In this document: positions 42,188 through 50,821 of the stretch, one piece after another
Position numbering within the stretch: the stretch's first letter is position 1
Layout: each line of letters begins with the position of its first letter
DNA from: Thermotoga sp. Ku-13t
Lineage (GTDB): Bacteria; Thermotogota; Thermotogae; Thermotogales; DSM-5069
Direction of reading: 5' to 3'
Assembly (NCBI RefSeq): GCF_011057685.1
Contig: NZ_LNFY01000001.1
Location: 248,001 to 312,000, forward strand
DNA length: 64,000 bases
Notes under the pieces: model-generated
What the model was told of the DNA's origin: nothing
The model's input: only the letters and a program-made list of their open reading frames with translations
The model's database searches: none
Program-made: the position numbers and the translations under genes

Positions 42188-43153
42188 GTGAAGAAAGTAT
42201 TCATCGCTGTGATCGTTCTGGTCGCGGCTGCGCTTTTCGCACTCGATCTGAAACAGTTCGACATTAGAAACTTCAAGGGTGAATACCCACTGGTCAGTTT
42301 GAAAAGGTTTCTCGAAACACAAGAGTTCGTATCTGTTGAAGGTGTGGTCTACAATGCGAAAGCAGACAAGAAATTTCTAAGTGTGGAAGAAGCAAGCACG
42401 CTCAATTTGAGTGAAGACAGACTCGTGGGAATACTCGCGATCGATATCGATGAACTTTCCAGCTTCGATGGAAAGAACAAACCTGCTCTGGTAGCGGTGA
42501 ACGGCATCATCTACGATGTCTCGAACTCTAATCTCTGGCGCGGTGGCGTGCACCGTGGACGACACAACGCCGGCGAAGAGTTGACCTACGATATCGTGAA
42601 AGATTCTCCCCACGGGATTCGAAAGCTTCAGGGTTTCAGAACTTACGGTGTACTCGTTTTCACACTTGAGCAACTTTCGAAATTCACCCAGGGCACGAAA
42701 GCGAAACCTTACGTAGCGTTCTCAGGGGTTGTGTACGACGTGAAGGATAATCCTGCGTACGACAACAAGAACAGGATGCTCTATTCCTATTCGGTGGGTC
42801 AGGAATTAACCTACGAGCTGAGCAAACTCGAAAACGTTCAGACCAGCATGTCCAAGAGCTATCCCGTTGGTCTTCTAATTTTCGATGCGCAGACACTTTC
42901 CAGGTTCGATGGCACACAAGTGAGAGTGCTCAACGAAGAAACGTACAAATCCTTCATCATGGTTGCGGGGATCGTTTATGATGTGACCAACGTCCCAGAT
43001 TGGCGTGCGAAGTTGGACTTGGAAGACGATGCCGAGGCGGGAAAAGACTACACGGGTCAGTTCGAATGTGAACTTGAAGAATCCTGCGAGCACAAGCATG
43101 CAGATCCTAAGGTTTTGAAAGAATTTCTCCGCGTGGGGTTTGGTACACTGTGA
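42188..43153 (+). CDS. Exported protein with cytochrome-b5-like repeats
   Basis: A 321-residue protein with a signal peptide (residues 1-19, 'MKKVFIAVIVLVAAALFA') and three to four tandem copies of a cytochrome-b5-like heme/steroid-binding fold. The best copy reads 'IDELSSFDGKNKPALVAVNG' then 'IIYDVSNSNLWRGG' and 'VHRGRHNAGEELT' (residues about 90-145). Two later copies, 'LSKFTQGTKAKPYVAFSG' and 'LSRFDGTQ...VAGIVYDV', keep the fold motif but lack His. Only the first has the His pair that could hold heme. The gene overlaps a small b-cytochrome-like gene by 4 bases, so heme or another flat ligand and electron transfer outside the membrane are likely. Confidence 0.75.
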   Translation: MKKVFIAVIVLVAAALFALDLKQFDIRNFKGEYPLVSLKRFLETQEFVSVEGVVYNAKADKKFLSVEEASTLNLSEDRLVGILAIDIDELSSFDGKNKPALVAVNGIIYDVSNSNLWRGGVHRGRHNAGEELTYDIVKDSPHGIRKLQGFRTYGVLVFTLEQLSKFTQGTKAKPYVAFSGVVYDVKDNPAYDNKNRMLYSYSVGQELTYELSKLENVQTSMSKSYPVGLLIFDAQTLSRFDGTQVRVLNEETYKSFIMVAGIVYDVTNVPDWRAKLDLEDDAEAGKDYTGQFECELEESCEHKHADPKVLKEFLRVGFGTL

Positions 43154-43512
43154 GCTACAAGATCTTCGCCTGGATTAGTGTAGCGTTGCTGTTCTACAAT
43201 TTTTCTCTGTTCCCTTTGAGAAGGATATTGAAACGATTTGAACGTGCTCGCTCTTTTTTGAAGATCGGATCCAGAATTCACAGATTCACCGGTTTCGCGT
43301 TGCTCGTCACCGGTGCGGTGCATGGGTATCTGGCACTTGGACGGATCCAGATTCACACCGGAACAATTCTGTGGTTCGGCGTGGTCATACTTTTCACTTA
43401 CTATTTGCTGAGAAAGTCTTTGAAAAGGTACTGGCTGGTTCTTCACAGGTTCACCGATTTCATTGTGATCGCGTGGTTTTTCGTTCACTTTTTCTTTCCG
43501 TGGTTGATATGA
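43150..43512 (+). CDS. Small four-helix membrane protein, di-heme b-cytochrome pattern
   Basis: A 120-residue membrane protein with four helices (about 5-23, 45-63, 72-88, 98-118). Helix 2 reads 'HRFTGFALLVTGAVH' and helix 4 'HRFTDFIVIAWFFVH'. In both, two His are exactly 13 residues apart (H44/H58 and H99/H113) and follow the same HRFT-x-F start, so the protein looks like an internal duplication. Such paired His on facing helices are how b-type cytochromes of the ferric reductase and b561 types hold two stacked hemes. The GTG start at 43150 overlaps the previous stop. It would pass electrons across the membrane to or from the b5-like protein (inference). Confidence 0.7.
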   Translation: MSYKIFAWISVALLFYNFSLFPLRRILKRFERARSFLKIGSRIHRFTGFALLVTGAVHGYLALGRIQIHTGTILWFGVVILFTYYLLRKSLKRYWLVLHRFTDFIVIAWFFVHFFFPWLI

Positions 43513-43524
43513 GGAGGTGAAAGT

Positions 43525-43977
43525 ATGCTGCCGCTTGGATCTGTGGCACCCGACTTCAGTTTGAAAGACCAACATGAAAACACGATACAACTTTCGAATT
43601 TGAAAGGTAGAAAAGTGCTTCTATCTTTTCATCCACTCGCGTGGACGAGCGTGTGCTCAGAGCAGATGAAATCGCTCGAGGCGGCATACGATCAGTTTGA
43701 AGCTATGAACGTCCTGCCGCTGGGTGTAAGCGTTGATCCTGTTCCCAGCAAGAAAGCCTGGGCCGAAGCGCTGGGATTGAAGAAGTTGCATATACTCTCG
43801 GACTTCTGGCCCCACGGGGAAGTGGCCAGAGCCTTCGGTATATTCAGAGAGCAGGACGGTTTTTCCGAGAGAGCGAACGTACTCATCGACGAACAGGGTA
43901 AGATTGTGTGGATCAAAGTGTATCCAATCGGACAGTTACCCGATATCAACGAAATCTTAGATTTTCTGAAAGCCTGA
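43525..43977 (+). CDS. Peroxiredoxin (AhpE/BCP-like)
   Basis: A 150-residue thioredoxin-fold peroxidase. The N-terminus 'LPLGSVAPDFSLKDQHENTI' and the active site 'HPLAWTSVCSEQMKSLE' (peroxidatic Cys48) are typical; no second conserved Cys is visible close by, so it would be of the 1-Cys or atypical kind. It starts 12 bases after the b-cytochrome-like gene behind GAGGAGG, so the three genes form one operon. A link between membrane electron flow and peroxide removal is suggested by this context. Confidence 0.85.
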   Translation: MLPLGSVAPDFSLKDQHENTIQLSNLKGRKVLLSFHPLAWTSVCSEQMKSLEAAYDQFEAMNVLPLGVSVDPVPSKKAWAEALGLKKLHILSDFWPHGEVARAFGIFREQDGFSERANVLIDEQGKIVWIKVYPIGQLPDINEILDFLKA

Positions 43978-44035
43978 TCGCAATTGTCAGTAGTTGATCG
44001 CTGGTGGTTGTTGGTCTTGATCGTGCGGTTCAGGG

Positions 44036-44719
44036 TCATTCTCTGGACCGCATGATTTTTTTCAACTGCTCTCCGGTCTGCATGAAGTAAAGCTTTTCAC
44101 AGATGTTCGTCAGATGGTCCGCGATCCTCTCGAGGTGCCTTATCAGGAAAGCTTCTTCGAGGTAGATTCTCATCATCCTCGGGTTCGTTTCATGACACGC
44201 CAACTCGATGAGGTTCTCGTGTCCTTCGTTGTGCAGTCTGTCCACATCGTCATCCTTCTGCCAGACTTTGATCGCAAGTTCGAGGTCTCTGTTCTTCACA
44301 GCCTCCACCGTCTGCTGCAACATCGTGTTTATGATCCTGACCATGTCGTTGAGTGTTTCCCAGCTCGTAAAGCTTTCCAGACTCCTCTGAACGTGCCTGC
44401 TGAGCTGGGCAATGTTGACACACTCGTCCGCGATCCTTTCCAGATCTATCGAAAGACCTATCATCGCGACGACGAACCTGAGGTCTTCCGCCAGTGGCTG
44501 GAATTTTGCGATCACGTCGAACGCGGTGGACTGGATCGTCAGATCGAGTTCGTCGAAGTAATCGTCCATTTCCTCTATTTCTCTTATGGTCTTTTCGTCG
44601 CTGGACTGAACCGCGTAGAGAGTCCTCTCAAAGAGTTCCTCCACTCCGTTCACGAATTCCATCAGCTTCGCGTTCAGGAAGTTCATCTCTCTTTCGTAGT
44701 GCAGGGTTCTTTCCGTCAT
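44036..44719 (-). CDS. phoU: Phosphate regulon protein PhoU
   Basis: A 227-residue all-helical protein with two PhoU repeats, each with the metal-binding E(/D)xxxD pattern: 'EIEEMDDYFDELDLTIQ' and 'DLERIADECVNIAQL' in the first, 'DDDVDRLHNEGHENLIEL' and 'HLERIADHLTNICEKLYF' in the second. PhoU links the Pst transporter to the PhoR kinase and damps both. It follows pstB by 12 bases and closes the pstSCAB-phoU operon. Confidence 0.92.
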   Translation of the reverse strand: MTERTLHYEREMNFLNAKLMEFVNGVEELFERTLYAVQSSDEKTIREIEEMDDYFDELDLTIQSTAFDVIAKFQPLAEDLRFVVAMIGLSIDLERIADECVNIAQLSRHVQRSLESFTSWETLNDMVRIINTMLQQTVEAVKNRDLELAIKVWQKDDDVDRLHNEGHENLIELACHETNPRMMRIYLEEAFLIRHLERIADHLTNICEKLYFMQTGEQLKKIMRSRE

Positions 44720-44731
44720 AACACTTCCTCC

Positions 44732-45487
44732 TCAACCTATTTTACCCGTCAGGAACTGTCTGGTCACCTCGTGTTTCGGTATTTTGGCGATGACTGATGT
44801 CTCGCCGTATTCTATCAAATTCCCTTCGTAGAGGAACACGACCTCGTCGCTGATTCTCAAAGCTTGTCCCATGCTGTGCGTGACTATGATCACTGTGTAT
44901 TGTTCGGCGAGCTCTTCAAGCAGTCTTTCGATCTTCGTGGTGGCGATGGGATCGAGCGCACTCGTGGGTTCATCGAGAAGCAACACTTCAGGTTCAACCG
45001 CCAGAGCCCTTGCGATGCAGAGTCTTTGCTGCTGGCCTCCGGAAAGTTGCACCGCAGGTTTTTTGAGCTTGTCTTTCACTTCGTCCCACAGCGCAGCCTT
45101 TCTCAGCGCTTCTTCAACCTTCTCTCTCAGTACACTTTTCTTCGTGATTCCGTGTATTCTGAGCCCATATGCGACGTTGTCGAAGACGGACATTGGGAAG
45201 GGGTTGGGTTTTTGAAAGACCATGGTCACCCTTCTTCTGTATTCTGTCAGATCGGAGATGCGGTATATGTCCTGCCCCCGAAACAGGATCTGTCCTTTCA
45301 GGGAGAAATCCGGAATCAGATCGTTGAGTCTGTTCAAACACCTGAGCAGTGTGCTTTTACCACAGCCGGATGGTCCCATGATCGCGGTTATTCGTCTGGA
45401 TTTTATCTTCAGATTTATGTTGTTCAAAACGCAATGATCGCCGTAGTAAGCGTAAAGATTCTTGATCTCAAAAACGACGTCACTCAC
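44732..45487 (-). CDS. pstB: Phosphate ABC transporter ATPase PstB
   Basis: The cytoplasmic ATPase of the high-affinity phosphate importer, 251 residues. It shows Walker A '[19 protein letters not shown]', signature '[16 protein letters not shown]', Walker B '[16 protein letters not shown]' and the H-loop 'IVTHSMGQA'. The 'RCLNRLNDL' after Walker A and '[21 protein letters not shown]' in the Q-loop region are specific to PstB. It overlaps pstA by 8 bases. Confidence 0.95.
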   Translation of the reverse strand: MSDVVFEIKNLYAYYGDHCVLNNINLKIKSRRITAIMGPSGCGKSTLLRCLNRLNDLIPDFSLKGQILFRGQDIYRISDLTEYRRRVTMVFQKPNPFPMSVFDNVAYGLRIHGITKKSVLREKVEEALRKAALWDEVKDKLKKPAVQLSGGQQQRLCIARALAVEPEVLLLDEPTSALDPIATTKIERLLEELAEQYTVIIVTHSMGQALRISDEVVFLYEGNLIEYGETSVIAKIPKHEVTRQFLTGKIG

Positions 45488-46304
45488 GTTGATTCCTCCT
45501 CATCAACTGGACGAAGAAATACACACCAATCGTGATCAGCACCATCAAACTCGCCATACCTTTGGCCATCCACTGAGACTCCTCCCCAAGGTTCATGACG
45601 ATCGCGTAGATACTGGTTGGAAGCGTCATGACTGGATCTGTTAGTTTGCTGGGAAGCTTTGTCGTATAGAAAACGGCTCCGGTAACCAAAATGGGCGCAG
45701 TCTCACTGAAGGCCCTGCCGAGCGTGAGGATCAAACTCGTCAGTACACCGTTTCTGCTCGCCCGGAGAACCATCAGTGTGGCTTGAAGTTTGCTTGCACC
45801 GAGTGCTATCACGCCTTCTCTCAGTTCCTTCGGTACGGCCCTGAGAAATTCCACCGCACTGTTCATGAAGAAGGGTATCGACATGGTTGAAAGTGTCAGC
45901 GATGCGGAGATCAGAGAAGTACCCAGCGAGAGTCTCACGCAGAAGAAAGAAAGCCCGAAGACACCGTAGACGATCGATGGGACGCTGTTCATTGTGGCTG
46001 CAAGGGATTGAAGAACCATGGACAGCTTCCTTGGTGCTATCTCGCTCAGGAATATGGTTCCTATCAATCCGATAGGGATCGAAACTGCGAACACAAGCAC
46101 CATGAGTGTGAGCGAACCGATCAACATCGGAAAGATTCCGCCTTCGCTCATCGCCCGCCTAGGCCATTGTGTGAAGAAGCCGGGTTTGAAAAAGTGCGGA
46201 AGACCTGACGCAACTATGATCGCGAGTGTGAGTACCGTGATCGCGAAAACGGTGTAGGTGATGATCCTGAGAGTCCATTGCAAGGCTATCACCCCTTGAC
46301 CCAT
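45480..46304 (-). CDS. pstA: Phosphate ABC transporter permease PstA
   Basis: A 274-residue permease with six helices and the PstA pattern '[14 protein letters not shown]'-type stretch (here [12 protein letters not shown]), and the coupling loop '[24 protein letters not shown]'. Together with PstC it forms the phosphate channel. It overlaps pstC by 16 bases and pstB by 8, so synthesis of the complex is coupled. Confidence 0.93.
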   Translation of the reverse strand: MGQGVIALQWTLRIITYTVFAITVLTLAIIVASGLPHFFKPGFFTQWPRRAMSEGGIFPMLIGSLTLMVLVFAVSIPIGLIGTIFLSEIAPRKLSMVLQSLAATMNSVPSIVYGVFGLSFFCVRLSLGTSLISASLTLSTMSIPFFMNSAVEFLRAVPKELREGVIALGASKLQATLMVLRASRNGVLTSLILTLGRAFSETAPILVTGAVFYTTKLPSKLTDPVMTLPTSIYAIVMNLGEESQWMAKGMASLMVLITIGVYFFVQLMRRNQRE

Positions 46305-47161
46305 CGTTCGAGCCTTCTACAAATCACGTTTGTGAAAACGTTGAGAATTAGACAACCTGAGAGCACCAGCAGCGCGATGAAGAACAGGGCGCTGTAGTGA
46401 AGACTTCCCACGGCAACTTCACCGATCTCGCTACCCAGGGTCGCGGTGAGTGGTCTCACTGGATCCAGGAAAGATCTCACCAGCACGTTGGCACCACCTG
46501 CGACCATGAGCACGATCATCGTCTCACCGAAGATTCTGTTGAAAACGCCCAGCATCGCGTTCACTATGCCGGGTGCAGCGTATTTAAGTTCAACCCACAT
46601 CACGTGGACATCTTTCGCACCGAGTGCCACTGCTCCATCCACGATGTGACTTGGAACTTTCTCGAGAGATTGGAACGTGAGGCTTGTCATGAAGGGTAAC
46701 GTCAGAATCGACAGCACGATCGAAGCGTTCAAAAAATTCTGCGCCGTCCACGCTCCTGCCCTTAGAAGAAGATCGCCCAGAATCAGAACGCCGAAGAGTC
46801 CAAACACCACGGACGGAACACCACTCACATACTCTAATATTCTGAGTACGACCTGTTTCTCTCTGTCGCGCGCGTATTTGTGCAGATAAAGCGCCACGGT
46901 CAAACCAGCGATCCATACCCAAACGCTCGTCCAGACAGTCAAGATCAGCGAGTTCAGCAACATAGTCCTGACACCAAACTCCGGTTCAAGTTCCCAGACC
47001 GGATACCAGTTGGGTGAAAACAGCTTCCAACCAACCTCTCTGATGGCCCTGAGTGATTCTGTGAACATGAAGAACACTATCGCAAAAAGTGCTGCCGCTA
47101 CGAGAACGGCAGCCACACTGGTGAGAAGAACGAACATGAAAGATGCGACTCTTTTCATCAT
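46289..47161 (-). CDS. pstC: Phosphate ABC transporter permease PstC
   Basis: The partner permease, 290 residues with six helices. The family loop 'VSGVPSVVFGLFGVLILGD' and coupling region 'HIVDGAVALGAKDVHVMWVELKYAAPG' are clear. It overlaps pstS by 4 bases. The two Met codons at the start (47161 and 47158) are equally usable. Confidence 0.93.
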   Translation of the reverse strand: MMKRVASFMFVLLTSVAAVLVAAALFAIVFFMFTESLRAIREVGWKLFSPNWYPVWELEPEFGVRTMLLNSLILTVWTSVWVWIAGLTVALYLHKYARDREKQVVLRILEYVSGVPSVVFGLFGVLILGDLLLRAGAWTAQNFLNASIVLSILTLPFMTSLTFQSLEKVPSHIVDGAVALGAKDVHVMWVELKYAAPGIVNAMLGVFNRIFGETMIVLMVAGGANVLVRSFLDPVRPLTATLGSEIGEVAVGSLHYSALFFIALLVLSGCLILNVFTNVICRRLERWVKG

Positions 47162-47994
47162 TCATCCGTTCCGTAAGCAGGAACGAAGCCAGCCTGTTTG
47201 ACTATGCTCTGACCTTTCGGCGAGACGATGAACCTCAAGTAATCGCTCACGATGCCTTCCATCGGCCAGGTGTTGTTGAACCGGCTCAGATCAATGAACA
47301 CGAACAGAGGCCTGCTGATAGGATAAACTCCTTTGATGACGTTCTGAACGCTCGGTTCAACACCGTTTACTTTGAGTGCTTTCACTTTGCCTGTCACGTA
47401 ACCCATGCCCGTGTAAGCTATGGCGTACGGGTTCTTTGCGACGCTCTCGATTTCTGCCTGGCTCGATTCGAGCATCTGCACCCTTGGACTGAGCTTGGCA
47501 CCGTGGAGAATTTTTTCTGTGAAGGTTTCGAATGTTCCGCTTGCTGTATTCCTCGAATAGACAACGATCGCTCTTTTGGGAAGTTTTGGATCGACCTGGT
47601 TCCATTCTGTGATCTCGCCGGTGTAGATCTTCTTCAGCGTTTCGATGGATATATCGTCGATCGGGAGGCTTGGATGCACGATCACGGACAGCGCGTCGTA
47701 GGCAACGAGTATGGGCACGAAGTACCTACCGGCTTTGTGCATTTCCTCGATTTCGGACGGTTTGAGGAACCTGCTGGAGTTTGCGATGTCTGTCGTTTCG
47801 TTGAAGAGCGCCTTGATACCCGTAGTGGAACCGGCACCCTCGAGCGTGACGATCACATTGGGATACATCTTCTGAAACTCCTCAACCCAAAGCTGTGCGA
47901 TGGGATAAACCGTGTTCGAACCCTTGATCACGAGAGTTTGTCCGTACATCATTAGTGCGATGAAGACCAACACAAGTAAGAAGAACTTCTTCAT
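47158..47994 (-). CDS. pstS: Phosphate-binding protein PstS
   Basis: The periplasmic phosphate receptor, 278 residues with a signal peptide (1-18). The phosphate loop residues are in 'VIKGSNTVYPIAQLW' and 'LEGAGSTTGIKALFNETTDIANSSRFLK' (Ser, Thr, Gly and Asp), and 'VYSRNTASGTFETF' supplies the remaining Arg, Ser and Thr. It is first of the pst operon, divergent from phoB. A GAGGAGGTG site precedes the ATG. Confidence 0.93.
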   Translation of the reverse strand: MKKFFLLVLVFIALMMYGQTLVIKGSNTVYPIAQLWVEEFQKMYPNVIVTLEGAGSTTGIKALFNETTDIANSSRFLKPSEIEEMHKAGRYFVPILVAYDALSVIVHPSLPIDDISIETLKKIYTGEITEWNQVDPKLPKRAIVVYSRNTASGTFETFTEKILHGAKLSPRVQMLESSQAEIESVAKNPYAIAYTGMGYVTGKVKALKVNGVEPSVQNVIKGVYPISRPLFVFIDLSRFNNTWPMEGIVSDYLRFIVSPKGQSIVKQAGFVPAYGTDE

Positions 47995-48026
47995 ACTGCC
48001 ACCTCCTCGAACAGTTTCAGTCTTAT

Positions 48027-48060
48027 CTGACAGGAAAAACTTTTAGAGAGTGTGTGACAG
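48027..48060 (-). promoter_or_regulatory. Candidate Pho box between pstS and phoB
   Basis: Two CTGTCA hexamers lie on the minus strand at 48060-48054 (CTGTCAC) and 48033-48027 (CTGTCAG), 27 bases apart, upstream of pstS. CTGTCA is the half-site core of PhoB boxes. The spacing is longer than the usual 11-bp unit, so this is a candidate only. Confidence 0.4.
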
Positions 48061-48115
48061 AATAAAGGTTTTTTAAAACAACCGTGGCATGATCTGAACA
48101 GGAGGGATCAACCGC

Positions 48116-48766
48116 GTGGCGCGCGTGCTGGTGGTGGAAGATGAAGAAGACATACTCGATGTGGTGAGCAGGTATCTGATGATGGATTCGCACGAGGTTC
48201 GAACGGCGAAAACTTTACAGGAGATGTACCAGGAAATCGAGAAGGGCTGTTTCGATGTGATCGTGCTCGATCTGCTTTTACCGGACGGAGACGCCATGGA
48301 CGAAATCCCCTCGATCAAGTTGATCTGTCCAGAAACGTTCATAATCGTGCTGACAGCGCTGCGTGAAGACAGAAACAAGATACTCGGCCTGGAGCTCGGT
48401 GCCGATGATTACATGACGAAGCCGTTTAACCCGAGAGAACTCGTGGCCAGAGTCAGGGCAGTTTTGCGACGTCGTGGCAGCTACGAGAAAGTACTTGTTC
48501 ACAAGGACATGAAGCTGATCTTGCACGAAAGAACTTTGCTGGTGAACGATGAGGTCGTGGAGCTTTCTGGCAAGGAGTTCGACATATTGCTCCTTTTCTT
48601 TGAAAACCCGAAGAAGGTGTTCACCAGGTCAGAGATACTGGACAGAGTCTGGCGTGGTTCTGAACGGAACGAACGCATAGTTGATGTTTACATCAGTACG
48701 CTCAGAAAGAAGATCGGGAAAGAAAGGTTGGTGACTGTGAGAGGTGTTGGCTACAGACTGGGATGA
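48116..48766 (+). CDS. phoB: OmpR/PhoB-family response regulator
   Basis: A 216-residue response regulator. The receiver domain has the acidic pair in 'VVEDEED', the phosphorylated Asp in 'VIVLDLLLPDGD' near residue 50, Thr in 'IVLTALRE' and Lys in 'YMTKPFNPREL'. The C-terminal winged helix reads 'LSGKEFDILLLFFENPKKVFTRSEILDRVW' and 'YISTLRKKIG'. Position beside the pst operon identifies it as PhoB-like. The GTG at 48116 follows GGAGGG. It overlaps the kinase gene by 23 bases. Confidence 0.9.
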   Translation: MARVLVVEDEEDILDVVSRYLMMDSHEVRTAKTLQEMYQEIEKGCFDVIVLDLLLPDGDAMDEIPSIKLICPETFIIVLTALREDRNKILGLELGADDYMTKPFNPRELVARVRAVLRRRGSYEKVLVHKDMKLILHERTLLVNDEVVELSGKEFDILLLFFENPKKVFTRSEILDRVWRGSERNERIVDVYISTLRKKIGKERLVTVRGVGYRLG

Positions 48767-49523
48767 ACTGGTTCGGAAGTACCGGCCCGTTCTCCTCATC
48801 ACACCGGAAAGTTTGATCTTTTATCCCTCCTCAGGCGATCCTTCCAGTGAAAAGCAGGTGCTCTCAGATTCAAAGGTATTCTTCGTGAACGCGGTTGCCC
48901 ACGAGCTGTTTTCACCGATCAGTGCTGCTATGGGGCTTTTGGAGCTCGCCAAAGAAGGAGAAATGGTGCAGGAGAATTTGCTCAAAATAGAAAGACATTT
49001 GCTGAGGATGCATCGCATCCTCGAACAGCTCATATTGCTTTCGAAGATCGAACAGGACAACTACGAGCCATTTGTGAGAAGGATCGATCTGGAAGAAATC
49101 TTGAAAGAAATCGTCCATGAGTACGAGCAGAGGGCGGCACAGAAAAAAGTCAGCATCTCGATGGAAGGAACGAACGTGACGGTTGAAGCCGATGAGGAAG
49201 CGTTAAAAATAGTGTTGAGGAACCTGGTTTCCAACGCGGTGAAGTATTCAAAAGAAGGAAGCATTGTTAAGATCACAAGGTCGAACCAATTGCTCTTGAT
49301 TCAGGATGAAGGACTCGGCATACCAGAGCAGGAATTGAAGAACGTCACGGCTCGTTTCTACAGGGCAAAGAACGTCAGGGGGGTTTCTGGAGCTGGTCTT
49401 GGTCTTGCGATCGTCAAGCACATCCTCAGAAGATTGAACATCACGTGGGCCATACATTCGCGCCTGAACGCTGGAACCGTTGTATTCCTGGAATTGATTG
49501 GTCTGGAAGGAGACAACCCGTGA
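48744..49523 (+). CDS. PhoR-like histidine kinase without sensor or membrane domain
   Basis: A 259-residue histidine kinase. After about 55 N-terminal residues of no known fold come the H-box 'FFVNAVAHELFSPISAAMG' (His near residue 59), dimerisation helices, N-box 'IVLRNLVSNAVKYS', G1 'DEGLGIPE', F-box 'ARFYRAKN' and G2 'GAGLGLAIVK'. No membrane helix, PAS or HAMP domain is present, although PhoR kinases normally have a membrane anchor and PAS domain. It starts inside the end of phoB (GTG 48744). It probably receives its signal through PhoU and the Pst complex. Confidence 0.85.
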   Translation: MLATDWDELVRKYRPVLLITPESLIFYPSSGDPSSEKQVLSDSKVFFVNAVAHELFSPISAAMGLLELAKEGEMVQENLLKIERHLLRMHRILEQLILLSKIEQDNYEPFVRRIDLEEILKEIVHEYEQRAAQKKVSISMEGTNVTVEADEEALKIVLRNLVSNAVKYSKEGSIVKITRSNQLLLIQDEGLGIPEQELKNVTARFYRAKNVRGVSGAGLGLAIVKHILRRLNITWAIHSRLNAGTVVFLELIGLEGDNP

Positions 49524-49777
49524 ACTTTGCAATCTTTGTGAAGTGTGAAAAAAGTCTACTGCATGTAACTCAGCACATTTCCGCGGTGAAAGAGTTTTTC
49601 AACCGGTGGAAAAACTTCATGATCACTGGTAGCGTCGCCCTTACCCTCTTGAACGTGCAAAATTGTTTGTGCCCATCGCCATTCGAGCGCGATAAAATGA
49701 ATGGTAAAGATCCTCGTTAGATTGCATAGTGCACGTTTGATCGTTCTGTGATTCACCACGTTGCCAAGGGGGAGTGA

Positions 49778-49978
49778 ATGAAACGGTGCTGGTAGCTGTT
49801 CACGATCTTTGTGGTTCTCGGCGTCTGGACGTTGATACCTGCCAAAACGAGTAAACCGTGCCTCATTGGATACTACGCACACTGCAGTTTTACTCCCATA
49901 AGCACGATCATGTGTTTTGCACTTGCAGTGATCTTCTACTGGCTCGGTAGAAGGAAAGCTAAAGCCATACAGAAATGA
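49778..49978 (+). pseudogene. Small membrane-protein gene with an amber codon at position 6
   Basis: An ATG at 49778 follows GGGGGAG and reads MKRCW, then TAG, then continues in frame as LFTIFVVLGVWTLIPAK, 'TSKPCLIGYYAHCSFTPIST' and 'IMCFALAVIFYWLGRRKAKA', ending with TGA at 49976. Without the stop it would be a 66-residue protein with two membrane helices joined by a loop with two Cys, a form common among small bacterial membrane proteins. The coding quality after the stop is high, so the lesion is recent or is an error. No in-frame start lies just after the TAG. Confidence 0.6.
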
Positions 49979-50359
49979 GAGCCAGAGCGGAGAACAACAA
50001 GTGTTGAATTTGGAACGTGAAGGTTTTATAAAAGCTTGCGACTCCACCTGATTGATTTTCGCAACGCACCCATCGATTCGCGTGGAGATAGAAGGACAGC
50101 TTCTGAGGATTTCACGATTGTTTTCAAGCGGGCATAAACTGAACCGCGAATGCTTAAAGGATTTTTTGGCCCTGACGGTGATCGGGTTGAAAAGGTGGTT
50201 GAAGACAAAAATGAACTTGCGTGGGACAGTCTTCTCTCACACGGGGTGGGCGCACATGAGTGTGTGCCAGATTCCAGAGTTTTTCAATTTCCCAGTGTGG
50301 AGGCGTGGTACGTGAGAATTATGGACAAGCGATGAGACTGTGGAGTTGATATCAGAGGA

Positions 50360-50821
50360 ATGAAGGACGGATGGACCATCGAACAGAGGTTTCAAAGAAA
50401 AGAGAAACCGAATCGTGAAGGATTACCAGGAGCAGACAATGGATGGGTGAAGAGAGCGACGGTGGTGTTCAGGTATTTGCAGTTGAAGTTGACGGCAAAG
50501 TTGTTGGCTGGATGACGCTAGGCATGGGGAGCTGGAACAACAGGCTCAGGATTCATGAATTTCTGGTGCTTGAGCAACATCGTAGAAAGGGTGTGGATGA
50601 GTTGCTCCTGGATAAAGCCAAACAGATTGCGAAAGAAAAGGATTGTCGCGCAATCGCGTCGGGGGCGCAGACGAACAACTTTGGCGCGATCGAATTCTAC
50701 AAGAAGCAAGGTTTCAAGCTCAATGGATGTGACATGAACGGCTTATCGCAACGATGACGCTGAACGGAACGACGTGAGAATTGACATGGTTTACATGGTT
50801 TACATAGAGAATGGATTGTGA
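50360..50821 (+). pseudogene. Decayed GNAT acetyltransferase gene
   Basis: Pieces in several frames match the intact GNAT protein encoded at 54.7-55.3 kb. An early piece reads 'MKDGWTIEQRFQRKEK' (compare DGWTVKVKRASSNEK); a 104-codon open frame from 50443 gives the acetyl-CoA core 'VDGKVVGWMTLG', 'NRLRIHEFLVLEQHRRKG' and 'GAIEFYKKQGFKLNG'; after another frameshift comes 'YRNDDAERNDVRIDMVYMV', ending at TGA 50819. A 9-base tandem duplication (GGTTTACAT twice) lies near the end. The gene is dead in its present form. A further in-frame remnant before 50340 could not be identified. Confidence 0.7.

Noticed and set aside
49556-50047. A 163-residue minus-strand open frame
   Set aside because: It lacks a ribosome site and lies opposite the small membrane-protein gene, whose translation is far more protein-like.
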